From Streptomyces sp. NBC_01283 (GTDB taxonomy: Bacteria; Actinomycetota; Actinomycetes; Streptomycetales; Streptomycetaceae), in contig NZ_CP108430.1 in NCBI RefSeq assembly GCF_041435335.1, positions 1,116,001 through 1,180,000 of the forward strand: DNA of 64,000 nucleotides, given 5' to 3'. The notes below the pieces were generated by a model that saw nothing but the letters and a program-made list of their open reading frames with translations, did not search any database and had not been told where the DNA came from. This document shows, one piece after another, positions 15,193 to 24,056 of this stretch; the stretch's first letter is position 1; the number at the start of each line of letters is the position of its first letter. Made by a program: the position numbers and the translations under genes.

Positions 15193-16368
15193 ATGGCCGA
15201 TCTGCGCAAGACTCTGGAGACGCACGTCAGCAACAGCTCCGTGGCGGGAGCGGTGGGCCTGGTGGCCCGCGGTGACCGGGGCGAGGAGGTCGCGGCCGTC
15301 GGGTCCGTCGATGTCGAGGGCACCGCACCGATGGCCAGGGACTCCCTCTTCCGTATCGCGTCGGTGACCAAACCCATCGTCGCCGCGGCCGTCATGATGC
15401 TGGTCGACGAGGGCCGGATCACGCTGGACGCCCCGGTCCGGGAGTGGCTCCCGGAGCTGGCGTCGCCGAGCGTCGTCCGCGCTCCTGACTCACCGGTGGA
15501 CGACGTGGTCCCGGCGGTCCGGCCCATCACCGTGTTCCATCTGCTCGCCTCCCGTACGGGATACGGATTCCCGTCCGACTTCGCGCTGCCCGCGGTCGCG
15601 CCGCTGTTCAGCGAGCTGAAGCAGGGGCCGCCGCAACCGCAGGCCACCCCTGCGCCGGACGCCTGGATGGCCGCGCTGTCCCGGATCCCGCTCCTGCACC
15701 AGCCCGGTGACGGCTGGCTCTACAACCTCAGCTCCGACCTCCAGGGCGTCCTGATCTCCCGGGTCACGGGGGTCTCGCTGCCCGAGTTCCTCGCGGAGCG
15801 GCTGTTCGAGCCGCTGGGGATGACCGACACCGGGTTCGCGGTGCCGCCCGGCAAGCTCGACCGGTTCACCAGCTACTACGCGGCCGGGTCCGAGGCCGGG
15901 CCGGAACGCGATCCCCGCAGCGGTCTTGAGCTGCTCGACGCCCCCGACGGCCAGTGGAGCAGCCTGCCCCCGTTCCCGTCCGGCGCCGGCGGCCTCGTGT
16001 CGACCGTCGACGACTGGCTCGCCTTCGGACGGATGCTGCTCGCCGGGGGGACGGCGGACGGACGCCGCCTGCTCACACCCGACTCGGTACGGCAGATGAC
16101 GACCAATCAACTCACCACCGCCGAGCGGGAGTCAGCCGGTCTCTTCCTCGAAGGGATGGGCTGGGGCTTCGGCGGCTCGGTGGACGTCGAGGCCGTCGAA
16201 CCGTGGAACGTTCCGGGCCGCTACGGCTGGGTCGGCGGCACCGGCACGACGGCCCACATCATCCCGTCCACCGGCACGGTCACCCTGATGTTCAGCCAGC
16301 TCCAGATGGGCGGCCCCAGCTTCCCCGACCTGATGCGGGACTTCTGGCGGTACGCGGCCGGGAGCTGA
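15193..16368 (+). CDS. Serine hydrolase, class C beta-lactamase family
   Basis: This is a 391-residue penicillin-binding-protein-like serine hydrolase. The nucleophile motif SxxK is SVTK (57-60), the YxN motif is YNL in GWLYNLSS, and the third box is probably WVGGTGT near residue 345. No signal peptide is visible, so it is probably an intracellular esterase or peptidase of the EstB/DD-peptidase-like type rather than an antibiotic-resistance beta-lactamase. It has its own ATG, 42 bp after the LPMO terminator, and is convergent with the exporter operon. Confidence 0.9.
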   Translation: MADLRKTLETHVSNSSVAGAVGLVARGDRGEEVAAVGSVDVEGTAPMARDSLFRIASVTKPIVAAAVMMLVDEGRITLDAPVREWLPELASPSVVRAPDSPVDDVVPAVRPITVFHLLASRTGYGFPSDFALPAVAPLFSELKQGPPQPQATPAPDAWMAALSRIPLLHQPGDGWLYNLSSDLQGVLISRVTGVSLPEFLAERLFEPLGMTDTGFAVPPGKLDRFTSYYAAGSEAGPERDPRSGLELLDAPDGQWSSLPPFPSGAGGLVSTVDDWLAFGRMLLAGGTADGRRLLTPDSVRQMTTNQLTTAERESAGLFLEGMGWGFGGSVDVEAVEPWNVPGRYGWVGGTGTTAHIIPSTGTVTLMFSQLQMGGPSFPDLMRDFWRYAAGS

Positions 16369-16404
16369 GAGGAGACAGCCACGGGCCCGGAGGCCCCGGT
16401 GGCC

Positions 16405-19269
16405 TCAGCTCAGCTGCCGTCGCACCAGCTCGTGCAACCGGCCGCCCGTGTCCGCCAGCAGCTGGGCGGGTGGGCCCTGTTGGACGACTCGGCCCTCCGA
16501 CATGACGATGACGCGGTCGGCGTCCATCACCGTGGAGAGGCGGTGGGCGATGACGATGCGGGTGGCGTTCAGGGCTCGGGTGCTGTCGATGACCGTGCGC
16601 TGTGTCTCGTTGTCCAGGGCGCTGGTCGCCTCGTCGAAGAACAGGACACGGGGGCGGCGGATCAGGGCCTGGGCGATCATCAGACGCTGGCGCTGGCCGC
16701 CGGAGACCGCTCCGCCGCCGGAGATCATGGTGTGCAGGCCCATCGGCATGCGCTTGATGTCCTCGGCGAGGCCCGCCATCGCGGCGGCCTCCCACGCCTC
16801 CTCCTGCGTGAACGTCTCGGCGCCGCAGATGCAGTCCAGGATCGAGCCGGTGAGCGGCTGCGCGTTCTGCAGGACGACGCCGCACTGACGGCGGACGGCC
16901 GCCTGGTCCAGGGCGGAGAGGTCCTGGCCGTCGTAGAGGACGTTGCCCGAGACCGGCTTGTCGAAGCCGATCAGGAGGCGGAGCAGGGTCGACTTGCCGC
17001 AGCCACTGGGGCCGACGACCGCGACGAACTCGCCCGGGCGGATGGACAGGGACACGTCGTCCAGGACCAGGGGGCCGTCGTCCGTGTAGCGGAAGGACAG
17101 GGACCGGGCCTCGATCTCGCCCTGCAGCTCGCCCGGCTGGGTGCTCGCGCCGCGCACCTCGGGTGCCTCCTCCAGCACCGGCTTGATCTGCTCGAACATC
17201 GGGAGCACCCCGGCCGCCGAGATCAGCGCACCGGTCAGCTGCGTGACAGAGGTCAGGAGCATCGTCACCGCCGTGCTGAAGGTGAGGAACTCCCCTGCCG
17301 TGAGGCTGCCGCGGGCCGGGCCCGCGAGGAGGACGAACATGATGAGCGTGCACAGCGGCAGGTAGACGGAGTTGAGGACCGTCGTCACGTTCTTGATGCG
17401 GCCCGCGCGCTGCTGGAGCTCCCTGCTGCGTGCGAACTCCCCTGCCCAGGCCGCGTACGCGAAGCTCTCCGCCCCGGCCACCCGGAGTTTGGGCAGGCCT
17501 CGCAGCGTCTGGAAGGCTTGGTTGTTGAGCTTGTTGGAGAGTTCTATCAGGCGGCGCTGCCAGCGCAGTTCCCACAGACCCAGCGTGAGGAACACGCCTG
17601 CGATGACCGCCAGCATCGCCAGTGCGGCCAGGGCCAGCGGGACGCTGTAGAGGAGCAGGAGGACGATGTTCATCGCGGCGATCGTGCCGGCCTGGAGGGC
17701 CACTGGACCGATGCCCGACAGGACTCGGCGGATCGCGCTGACACCCATCGCCGCGCTCGCCAGTTCACCGGTGGAGCGGGAGGCGAAGAAGCGGGTGGGG
17801 AGGTTCAGCAGGCGGTCCCAGACCGCTGGTTGGAGGGCGCTCTCCATGCGGCCCTCCATCCGCAGGATGGTGAGGTTCTGGAGGAGCATGAAAGCCGCGG
17901 AGACGATGCTCGTGATCATCACCGCCAGGGACACCTGGACGATGAGGCTCTTCTCGCCGTTCGGCACGAAGACGCCGAGCACCTGTCCCGTCGCGATCGG
18001 CACGAGCGCCCCGATCGCGACCGTCACCAGACCGGCGATCGCCAGATTGCGTACGTCGCCGCCGGTGCCCCGCAGGCTGAAGCGGAAGAGCCGCCACGGC
18101 GTCAACGTCCGCTCCGGCAGCGGCCGGTAGAACATCACCCCCTGCGGCTCGAACTCGTCCGCGTTGGTCTTGTCGACGCGCGTGCGCCGGCCGGAGGTGG
18201 GGTGCACGGACTCGTAGCCGCCGCGCCGCCACAGCAGCGCGACCGGCTGCCCACTGGCAGCCCGGTGCCCGACCAGCGGGCCGGTGTTCTCGCGCCACCA
18301 GCGCCCGTCGAGCCGCACGGCACGGGTGCGGATGCGTGAGGCCACCGCGACCTGCTCCACCGGGTCGATCCGGTCGCTGACCGCACCGCCCTCCGCGGCT
18401 CCCGACAGCTTGATGCCCGCGGCCTCGGCGACCAGGCGGCAGGCCGCGTACGTCGCGTCGTCACCGCCCCGCGATGCGGTGCGGCGCGCACCGCCCCTGC
18501 CGGAGCGGCCGATGGAGGCGATCAGCGTCCGGTCGGCCTGCTCGCGGACCGTCTCGCCCGCCTTGATGCCGGCCGCCGTGCGGTCCTCGTGCGCCCGCTC
18601 CAGGCGTTCGATCCAACGGTCGAGAGTCGAGAGCAGCCGGTACTGCTGGTTGACCATGCGCTGCCACATGGCGGCGTCGACGAGCAGATCGCCCGCGGCC
18701 TCCGAGCTGTAGGCGGAGCCGTACTGCACACTGCCCGGCGCGACCGGCATCCAGAGGATGTCGTCGTCGGTCACGACGTCGTCGCCCAGGGTGCGGCCGT
18801 CGAGCGGCGCCTCGAACAGGACCCGGTGGCTGCGTCCGATGCCGAGCGCGAAGGCGTGCTCAAGGAGGCTCAGGGCCTGGTCCTGGGTGTCGTACTGACT
18901 GGGGTACTGCTGCTCGTAGGCCCAGGTGTCGCCGTAGTCGGGGCGGTACAGCTCGCGCAGCGGGATGCGGCGCAGCTCGCAGCCCTGGAGCGGGCGCCCG
19001 ACCAGGGTGTGCTGGGGGCCTTCGACGGGCCCGAGCAGCAGGGTGCCCGGTTCGAGGCGGCCGAGGAAGTGCCAGTGGCCCTGCTGCACGGCGTCGACGG
19101 CGAACAGGTCGAGCGCGCCGGCCACGACGAGCCACAGGACCTGCGGGCCTTCGAGGTGAACGCTGCGCAGGCCGGTGCAGTCGGCGGGGGTGCCGAGCGC
19201 GCCGAAGGCGGCGGCGACCGCGTCGTCGTTGTACGCGGCCTGGGTGTACTGCTCCGGTACCGAGGTCAC
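16405..19269 (-). CDS. NHLM-type bacteriocin ABC exporter, ATP-binding/permease protein without peptidase
   Basis: This is a 954-residue half-transporter. Residues from about 400 on are an ABC exporter: six membrane helices between ~420 and ~700, then an ATPase with Walker A GPSGCGKST (753-761), signature VSGGQRQR (855-862) and Walker B RVLFFDEATSALD (874-886). The N-terminal ~400 residues have no C39 peptidase and begin with a cNMP-binding-like beta-rich segment, an architecture known for the second ABC protein of NHLM bacteriocin systems. GTG 19269 lies one base after the stop of the peptidase/ABC gene, so the two are translationally coupled and probably form a heterodimer that exports the peptide encoded at 22453-22680. 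Confidence 0.93.
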   Translation of the reverse strand: MTSVPEQYTQAAYNDDAVAAAFGALGTPADCTGLRSVHLEGPQVLWLVVAGALDLFAVDAVQQGHWHFLGRLEPGTLLLGPVEGPQHTLVGRPLQGCELRRIPLRELYRPDYGDTWAYEQQYPSQYDTQDQALSLLEHAFALGIGRSHRVLFEAPLDGRTLGDDVVTDDDILWMPVAPGSVQYGSAYSSEAAGDLLVDAAMWQRMVNQQYRLLSTLDRWIERLERAHEDRTAAGIKAGETVREQADRTLIASIGRSGRGGARRTASRGGDDATYAACRLVAEAAGIKLSGAAEGGAVSDRIDPVEQVAVASRIRTRAVRLDGRWWRENTGPLVGHRAASGQPVALLWRRGGYESVHPTSGRRTRVDKTNADEFEPQGVMFYRPLPERTLTPWRLFRFSLRGTGGDVRNLAIAGLVTVAIGALVPIATGQVLGVFVPNGEKSLIVQVSLAVMITSIVSAAFMLLQNLTILRMEGRMESALQPAVWDRLLNLPTRFFASRSTGELASAAMGVSAIRRVLSGIGPVALQAGTIAAMNIVLLLLYSVPLALAALAMLAVIAGVFLTLGLWELRWQRRLIELSNKLNNQAFQTLRGLPKLRVAGAESFAYAAWAGEFARSRELQQRAGRIKNVTTVLNSVYLPLCTLIMFVLLAGPARGSLTAGEFLTFSTAVTMLLTSVTQLTGALISAAGVLPMFEQIKPVLEEAPEVRGASTQPGELQGEIEARSLSFRYTDDGPLVLDDVSLSIRPGEFVAVVGPSGCGKSTLLRLLIGFDKPVSGNVLYDGQDLSALDQAAVRRQCGVVLQNAQPLTGSILDCICGAETFTQEEAWEAAAMAGLAEDIKRMPMGLHTMISGGGAVSGGQRQRLMIAQALIRRPRVLFFDEATSALDNETQRTVIDSTRALNATRIVIAHRLSTVMDADRVIVMSEGRVVQQGPPAQLLADTGGRLHELVRRQLS

Positions 19270-19270
19270 C

Positions 19271-21556
19271 TCAGTGCTCCTTGACCAGGTCGGCGTAGGC
19301 TCCGCCGGCGGCGACGAGGTGTTCGTGACGTCCGCGTTCCACGACCGAGCCGTGGTCCAGGACGACGATCTCGTCGCTGTCGCGCACGGTGCTCAGACGG
19401 TGGGCGATGACGACGCAGGCGCAGCCGCGGCGGCGCAGGTTGTCGATGATGACCTGCTCGGTCTCCGCGTCCAGTGCGCTGGTCACCTCGTCGAGCACGA
19501 GGATGCTGGGGCGGCGCACCAGGGCCCGCGCGATCTCCAGGCGCTGGCGCTGCCCGCCGGAGAAGTTGCGGCCGTCCTGCTCGACCCGGCCGTGGATGCC
19601 GCCGGGCCTGCGGGCCACGACCTCGTACAGGCAGGCGTCCTTGAGGGCGGCGACGACGGCGTCGTCCGGGATGGAGGGGTCCCACAGAGCCACGTTGTCG
19701 CGGATGGTGCCCTCGAAGAGGAAGACGTCCTGGTCGACGAAGGACACGGAGGCGGCGAGCGCGCCGCGCGGGATGTCCTCCAGGCGCTGTCCGTCGATGC
19801 GGATCGTGCCCTCCCAGGGGCTGTAGAGCCCTGATATCAGCCGGGAGACGGTCGACTTGCCGCTGCCGGAGCCGCCGACGAGCGCGACCTGCCGGCCGGG
19901 GCCGACCGTGAGGGAGAAGCCGGTCAGGAGCGGCTTGTCGAGGGGGCTGTAGCCGAAGGTGATGTCGTCGAGCGTGACGTGGCCCTTGAGGCGACGGGTG
20001 CTCGCGGCCGGTTCGGGGCGGGAGTAGAGGGTGTCGACGGGGAAGTTCTCGACGTCCTTGAGGCGGGCGACGTCGGCACCGAAGTCCTGGATGCGGCCCG
20101 CGACGCCGTTGAGGCGGGTGATCGGCGCGGTGAAGCGGGTGACGAGCGCCTGGAAGGCGACGAGCAGACCGATCGACAGATGCCCCTCCACTGCCCGCAG
20201 ACCGCCGATCCACAGGATCAGCGCGCTGTTGAGGGTGGCGAGGGTGGGCGCGACGACACCGAGCCAGGCGCTGGGCACGCCGAGGCGCTGCTGCTGCTCC
20301 AGGGTGGTGGCGTGCTGGCCCGCCCAGCGCCGGAAGTAGCCGTTCTCGCCGCCGGTGGCCTTCATCGTCTCGATCAACTGCAGGCCGGTGTACGAGGTGT
20401 TGGTGAGCTTGGCGCTGTCGGCGCGCAGCTTCTGCGTGCCGGTGGCCCGCAATCGGACGACGACGCGCATCGCGACGATGTTCAGCAGGGCGATGCCGAC
20501 ACCGACGAGGGTGAGCTGGGGATCGTACGTCCACAGCAGGGCCGCGTAGAGGAGTACGACGATGCCGTCGACGCCCGCGGCCGTGAGGTCGCGGGCCAGG
20601 GTCTCGGCGACCGCGTCGTTCGACGCGAGCCGTTGGACGAGGTCGGCGGGGCTGCGCTGGGCGTAGAACGTGACGGGCAGGCGCAGCAGGTGGCGTAGGA
20701 AGCGGGCGCTGCTGAGCGTGGAGGAGATGATGCGGCCGCGCAGCAGGTTCGCCTGTTGCAGCCAGGTGAGGACGACGGTGAGCGCCACCATCGCGCCCAT
20801 CGACGCGAACAGCGCACCCAGCAGGGACGTCTGATCGCCGATCAGGAACAGGTCGATGTACGTGCGGCTGAGCGCGGGCAGCGCCGCGCCGACCGCGACG
20901 AGCAGCAGGCTGGCGAAGAGCGCGGCGAGCATGGTGCCCGTGGTGCCGCGCAGCCGCGCGGGCAGTGCGCGCATGACGCCCGGCTTGCGGCCTCCGGGGC
21001 GAAAGTTCTCGCCCGGTTCGAGGACCAGGACGACGCCGGTGAAGCTGGTGTCGAAGTCCTCTGCGGGGACGAAACGGCGGCCCTTGTCCGGGTCGTTGAT
21101 GTGCGCGCCGCGTCGGCCGAGACGGCGGCCCATGCCGTCGTAGACGACGTAGTGGTTGAACTCCCAGAAGAGGATCGCGGGCGCCTTCACCTCGGCGAGG
21201 GCGGCCGGTTCCATCTGCATGCCCTTGGCCGTGAGGCCGTAACTGCGCGCTGCCTTCAGGAGGTTGCTGGCCCGCGAGCCGTCGCGGGACACGCCGCACG
21301 CGATGCGCAGCTCTTCCAGCGGGACGTGCCGTCCGTAGTGGGCGAGGACCATGGCGAGCGCGGCGGCACCGCACTCGACGGCTTCCATCTGCAGGACGGT
21401 GGGCGTACGGACGGTCTTCTGCCGCTTGCCCTTGGACGCGGGGCGCGGCGCGGCACGGCGGCGGTTGCGCTGCGGGGGCTCGGGGCGGTGCCTGCGACGG
21501 CCGCCGGGGGGCGGCAGTTGCTGCTGGTGTGCCGGGGAGGGGGGCGGTGCGGTCAC
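19271..21556 (-). CDS. C39 peptidase-containing ABC exporter (NHLM type)
   Basis: This is a 761-residue exporter that should cleave a double-glycine leader and transport the core across the membrane. The N-terminal ~50 residues are Pro/Arg-rich. The C39 peptidase triad is visible: Cys62 in MEAVECGAAALA, His135 in EFNHYVVYDG and Asp155 in HINDP. A six-helix membrane domain (about 190-480) and an ATPase (Walker A GGSGSGKS, signature FSGGQRQR, Walker B SILVLDEVTSALD) follow. Translation starts at GTG 21556, which overlaps the TGA of the HlyD gene (GTGA), indicating coupling. The intact triad argues for real leader processing. Confidence 0.94.
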   Translation of the reverse strand: MTAPPPSPAHQQQLPPPGGRRRHRPEPPQRNRRRAAPRPASKGKRQKTVRTPTVLQMEAVECGAAALAMVLAHYGRHVPLEELRIACGVSRDGSRASNLLKAARSYGLTAKGMQMEPAALAEVKAPAILFWEFNHYVVYDGMGRRLGRRGAHINDPDKGRRFVPAEDFDTSFTGVVLVLEPGENFRPGGRKPGVMRALPARLRGTTGTMLAALFASLLLVAVGAALPALSRTYIDLFLIGDQTSLLGALFASMGAMVALTVVLTWLQQANLLRGRIISSTLSSARFLRHLLRLPVTFYAQRSPADLVQRLASNDAVAETLARDLTAAGVDGIVVLLYAALLWTYDPQLTLVGVGIALLNIVAMRVVVRLRATGTQKLRADSAKLTNTSYTGLQLIETMKATGGENGYFRRWAGQHATTLEQQQRLGVPSAWLGVVAPTLATLNSALILWIGGLRAVEGHLSIGLLVAFQALVTRFTAPITRLNGVAGRIQDFGADVARLKDVENFPVDTLYSRPEPAASTRRLKGHVTLDDITFGYSPLDKPLLTGFSLTVGPGRQVALVGGSGSGKSTVSRLISGLYSPWEGTIRIDGQRLEDIPRGALAASVSFVDQDVFLFEGTIRDNVALWDPSIPDDAVVAALKDACLYEVVARRPGGIHGRVEQDGRNFSGGQRQRLEIARALVRRPSILVLDEVTSALDAETEQVIIDNLRRRGCACVVIAHRLSTVRDSDEIVVLDHGSVVERGRHEHLVAAGGAYADLVKEH

Positions 21557-22359
21557 GGAAGCAGCCAATCGATCGGGCGCTGCTCGGCGAGGTGGAAGGC
21601 GCCGTCGGCCAGGGTCATGGAGTCGAGCGCGAAGGGCGGGCCTCCTGCGGACGACCACTGGTAGCCGGATTTGGTGGCCGACGAGCGTGCGAGCGAGACG
21701 AGGACGGCCACGGGTGGCCCGTCCTTGGTGAACTGCCCGGCCAGGTCCTTGTCGCCGAGGAACCCGCTGATCTTCTGGTCGCTCTGGGCGGTGCGCCCGA
21801 TCGCCTTCACCCGGCCGCGCAGCATGCCGTACTCGTCGGTGGGCACGGACTGGACCGTGAGGTCCACCGAGGCGCCGACGGGCACGGTGGCCGCGCTGTC
21901 CGCGGGTACGTAGAGCATCGCGAGGAGGGGGTCGTCGTTGCCGGAGACACGCTCGACGGTCGCGACGTCGGCACCGGTGGTGACGACGGTGCCGATCCTG
22001 GCGACCAAGGTGGTCACGCGGCCCGCGGCGATGGAGCGTACGACCTTGTCGCCTTGCTCCGTGCGGACTTTGAGCACGGGAGCACCGGCGGCGACCCGCT
22101 TCCCCTCTTCGGCGAGGACGCGCGTCACCTGTCCGGTGACGGGGCTCTGCAGGACGTAACTGCCCTGGCCGTGGGTGAGGATGCCGGGTGCACGCAGTGT
22201 GGAGGGGATCGAGCCGGTCACGGCCCAGATGCTCGCGGCGGCCATGACGACGACGGTGACGGCGAGCACGAGGAGGCCCTGGGGTCGGGCGTAGCGCACC
22301 GGCAGGTCGAGTTCCTCGGGCGACTGCAGCTTGGACAGAGCCTGTTGACGGAACTGCAC
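21553..22359 (-). CDS. HlyD-like secretion adaptor of the peptide exporter
   Basis: This 268-residue membrane-fusion-type protein has one membrane anchor (about 28-47). A biotinyl-lipoyl-like hairpin domain follows (GSYVLQSPVTGQVTRVLAEE and VLKVRTEQGD segments). It matches the NHLM bacteriocin secretion protein type, in which HlyD-like proteins work with two ABC proteins even in Gram-positive bacteria. It lies between the precursor gene and the C39-ABC gene and overlaps the latter by 4 nt. A 16-bp hairpin upstream separates it from the precursor gene, so it may be expressed by read-through. Confidence 0.92.
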   Translation of the reverse strand: MQFRQQALSKLQSPEELDLPVRYARPQGLLVLAVTVVVMAAASIWAVTGSIPSTLRAPGILTHGQGSYVLQSPVTGQVTRVLAEEGKRVAAGAPVLKVRTEQGDKVVRSIAAGRVTTLVARIGTVVTTGADVATVERVSGNDDPLLAMLYVPADSAATVPVGASVDLTVQSVPTDEYGMLRGRVKAIGRTAQSDQKISGFLGDKDLAGQFTKDGPPVAVLVSLARSSATKSGYQWSSAGGPPFALDSMTLADGAFHLAEQRPIDWLLP

Positions 22360-22390
22360 GGAACGCTTCCCTTACTTTGCCTGTGGCGTC

Positions 22391-22425
22391 CGTGAGCCCC
22401 GGAACCAGTGGTTCCGGGGCTCACG
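22391..22425 (-). terminator. Hairpin between precursor and transporter genes (probable attenuator)
   Basis: CGTGAGCCCCGGAACC pairs perfectly with its complement across a 3-nt loop: 16 bp, 28 nt after the precursor stop codon and 31 nt before the HlyD start. As no other promoter is evident before HlyD, it probably works as a partial terminator or 3'-end stabiliser that makes precursor mRNA more abundant than transporter mRNA. Confidence 0.75.
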
Positions 22426-22452
22426 AATCATGGCGTCTCAGTGAGCTGAGGC

Positions 22453-22680
22453 TCAGAGACCAGCGGTCAGACCGCCGGCGAGGCCCGTGACGGCGCCGGT
22501 GTTGAGACCGGTGACACCCTCGACGGTGCCGACGACGCCGCCGACGACGCCCGAGACCGGGGCGATGGAGTCAACGGTGTCCGTGACGTTGCCCGCGACA
22601 CCGGCGACGAGGCCACCGGAGACGTTGTCGAGGTCGGCGTCGGAAATCTCGAGGGTCTCGACCTGGGGGGTGTAGTTCAT
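22453..22680 (-). CDS. Double-glycine precursor peptide with glycine-zipper core
   Basis: This is a 75-residue secreted-peptide precursor. The leader MNYTPQVETLEISDADLDNV runs into SGG, giving a double-glycine cleavage site after Gly23 for the C39 peptidase encoded downstream. The 52-residue core has 13 Gly and 12 Val. It has no Cys, Lys, Arg or aromatic residue and three acidic residues. Core glycines fall every fourth residue (core positions 24-28-32 and 35-39-43-47-51), a glycine-zipper pattern typical of membrane-inserting or self-packing helices. The leader resembles peptides labelled type A2 lantipeptides, but no lanthionine enzyme is present and there is no Cys. The ATG at 22680 has AGAAGG 12 nt upstream. 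Activity is unknown. Confidence 0.88.
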   Translation of the reverse strand: MNYTPQVETLEISDADLDNVSGGLVAGVAGNVTDTVDSIAPVSGVVGGVVGTVEGVTGLNTGAVTGLAGGLTAGL

Positions 22681-23081
22681 GGTGTGAGCTGCCCTTCTCA
22701 TGAATGTTGCAAAGGTGTTTCCAACACTGCGGAACTTGATGTGCGAATTCCGCGGTGGCCAGGATCAAAGCACGTTCGCAGGTCGTACATCCAATCGACG
22801 GAGCGGTGCTCGACAGCGCTCGCGGCATCGAATCACCGCTGCGTGCAGGCATGTTCACCGCGCGGGGGCAGCTCCTTCACAAGATTCACAGAAGGAAATC
22901 TCGTGAGCGGAAGGACTCCTTCCACCAAAGCGGACACTCTCGCACCAAAGCGAAAGTTCTATGGTCAATACACAAGCGCCGCACGTGGAGTATTCGCCGA
23001 ATGGCGTGACTGGGCTGCGCATTCGATGTGCAGGTTTATTGAAGGCGTGCCGAATCGTCGCCGAAGGGGACACCGGGAACC
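22681..23081 (-). other. 400-bp promoter region of the peptide operon
   Basis: This intergenic stretch is clearly more A+T-rich than its surroundings and shows no gene with streptomycete codon use. It contains GTGTT/AACAC (a short hairpin just upstream of the precursor) and a 10-bp direct repeat at 22923-22952. The promoter of the peptide operon must lie here, but I could not fix its hexamers. Confidence 0.5.
22923..22952. promoter_or_regulatory. Direct repeat, 20-bp period, upstream of the peptide operon
   Basis: CACCAAAGCG occurs at 22923-22932 and again at 22943-22952, exactly two helical turns apart. Tandem sites with this spacing are typical of activators that bind side by side on one DNA face. 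It lies 243 bp upstream of the precursor start codon; no regulator gene is adjacent. Confidence 0.4.
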
Positions 23082-24056
23082 TCAGGCCTCCGCGACCGCG
23101 CCGTCCGTCGATGCGCCGGATGCGATTCCGTGGCCGGGCTCGGGCACCGACTCCGGGGCGAGCAGCACCGAGCGGCGGCCGTCGACGCCGACCGGCACGT
23201 CGCCGTCGATGGTCACGCGGCGCAGCGTCCGCTCATGGTCGTCGGAGTCGTCGACCCCGTAGTGCTGCGTCGCACGGTTGTCCCAGATGGCGACGTCGCC
23301 CGCGCGCCACTGCCAGCGGACCGTGTTCTCCGGCCGCTCCACGTGCGACTGGAGTACGCCGATCAGGGCTCGGGAGTCGGCGGCCCTGAACCCGCTGAGC
23401 TTCTGCAGGAAGTTGCCCAGGATCAGCGTGCGTTCGCCGGTCTCGGGGTGGACGCGGACCACGGGGTGCTCGGTCCGGAACGTGACCGCGGTGAACACCT
23501 TCCGGTGCTGTTCGAGCGCCGCTGAGGAGGCGCCGGGGCGGGTGGCCGCGTAGTCGTAGTCATTGGTGTGCACGCCGCGCACGCTGTCGGCGAGGACGCG
23601 CAGCGGCTCGGGCAGGTCCTTGTACGCGGCGGCGGTGTTGGACCACAGGGTGTTGCCGCCGTACGGCGGGATGACCTCGGCGCGGAGGATGGAGAACGCC
23701 GGGTAGGCGGGCACGAACGTGACGTCGGTGTGCCACTGGTTGGCACGGCCTCCGCGGTCGTTGTCGATGCCGAGGGCATAACGGCCGTCCACGGACGGCA
23801 CGGTGGGGTGGGCGACGGGGGTGCCGAGCAGCCGGGCGAAGGCCTCGTGGCTCTCCGCGTCGAGGTGCCGCTGGTCGCGGAAGAAGACGACCTTGTGCTC
23901 GAGGAGCGCGGCGCGCACGGCGGCCACCGTGGCCTCGTCCAGGTCACCGCCGAGGCGGACACCGGATATCACCGCGCCGATGCGGCCGCCCACTTTCTGG
24001 ACGGTGGGGGACGCCGGGGCGCTGGGGGTCTCTACTGCGGGTGCGGTCGTCGTCAT
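23082..24056 (-). CDS. TauD/TfdA family 2-oxoglutarate-dependent dioxygenase
   Basis: This is a 324-residue Fe(II)/2-oxoglutarate dioxygenase. The iron ligands are His109 and Asp111 (WHTD) and His265 (RATQHYGV), and Arg276 should bind 2-oxoglutarate. The segment [15 protein letters not shown] is typical of taurine and alkylsulfate dioxygenases (TauD/AtsK), which release sulfite or sulfate from organosulfur compounds. A short ORF with the conserved leader-peptide signature precedes it at 24182-24280, and an Rrf2 regulator is divergent. The ATG at 24056 gives the normal family length. The exact sulfonate or sulfate ester substrate is not readable. Confidence 0.93.
   Translation of the reverse strand: MTTTAPAVETPSAPASPTVQKVGGRIGAVISGVRLGGDLDEATVAAVRAALLEHKVVFFRDQRHLDAESHEAFARLLGTPVAHPTVPSVDGRYALGIDNDRGGRANQWHTDVTFVPAYPAFSILRAEVIPPYGGNTLWSNTAAAYKDLPEPLRVLADSVRGVHTNDYDYAATRPGASSAALEQHRKVFTAVTFRTEHPVVRVHPETGERTLILGNFLQKLSGFRAADSRALIGVLQSHVERPENTVRWQWRAGDVAIWDNRATQHYGVDDSDDHERTLRRVTIDGDVPVGVDGRRSVLLAPESVPEPGHGIASGASTDGAVAEA

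Noticed and set aside
15193..16368. Antibiotic-resistance beta-lactamase
   Set aside because: The SxxK and YxN motifs are those of the broad serine-hydrolase/esterase family, there is no signal peptide, and nothing supports a role in resistance.
16399..18339. Plus-strand ORF of 646 codons
   Set aside because: Antisense shadow of the second ABC exporter, with no recognisable domain.
22453..22680. Calling the precursor a lanthipeptide
   Set aside because: The leader resembles peptides labelled type A2 lantipeptide, but the core has no Cys and no LanM/LanB/C gene is in the window, so lanthionine formation is not possible from this sequence.
22684..23389. Plus-strand ORFs in and next to the peptide-operon promoter gap
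   Set aside because: Codon use and amino-acid composition are not streptomycete-like, there are no Shine-Dalgarno sequences, and several frames overlap.
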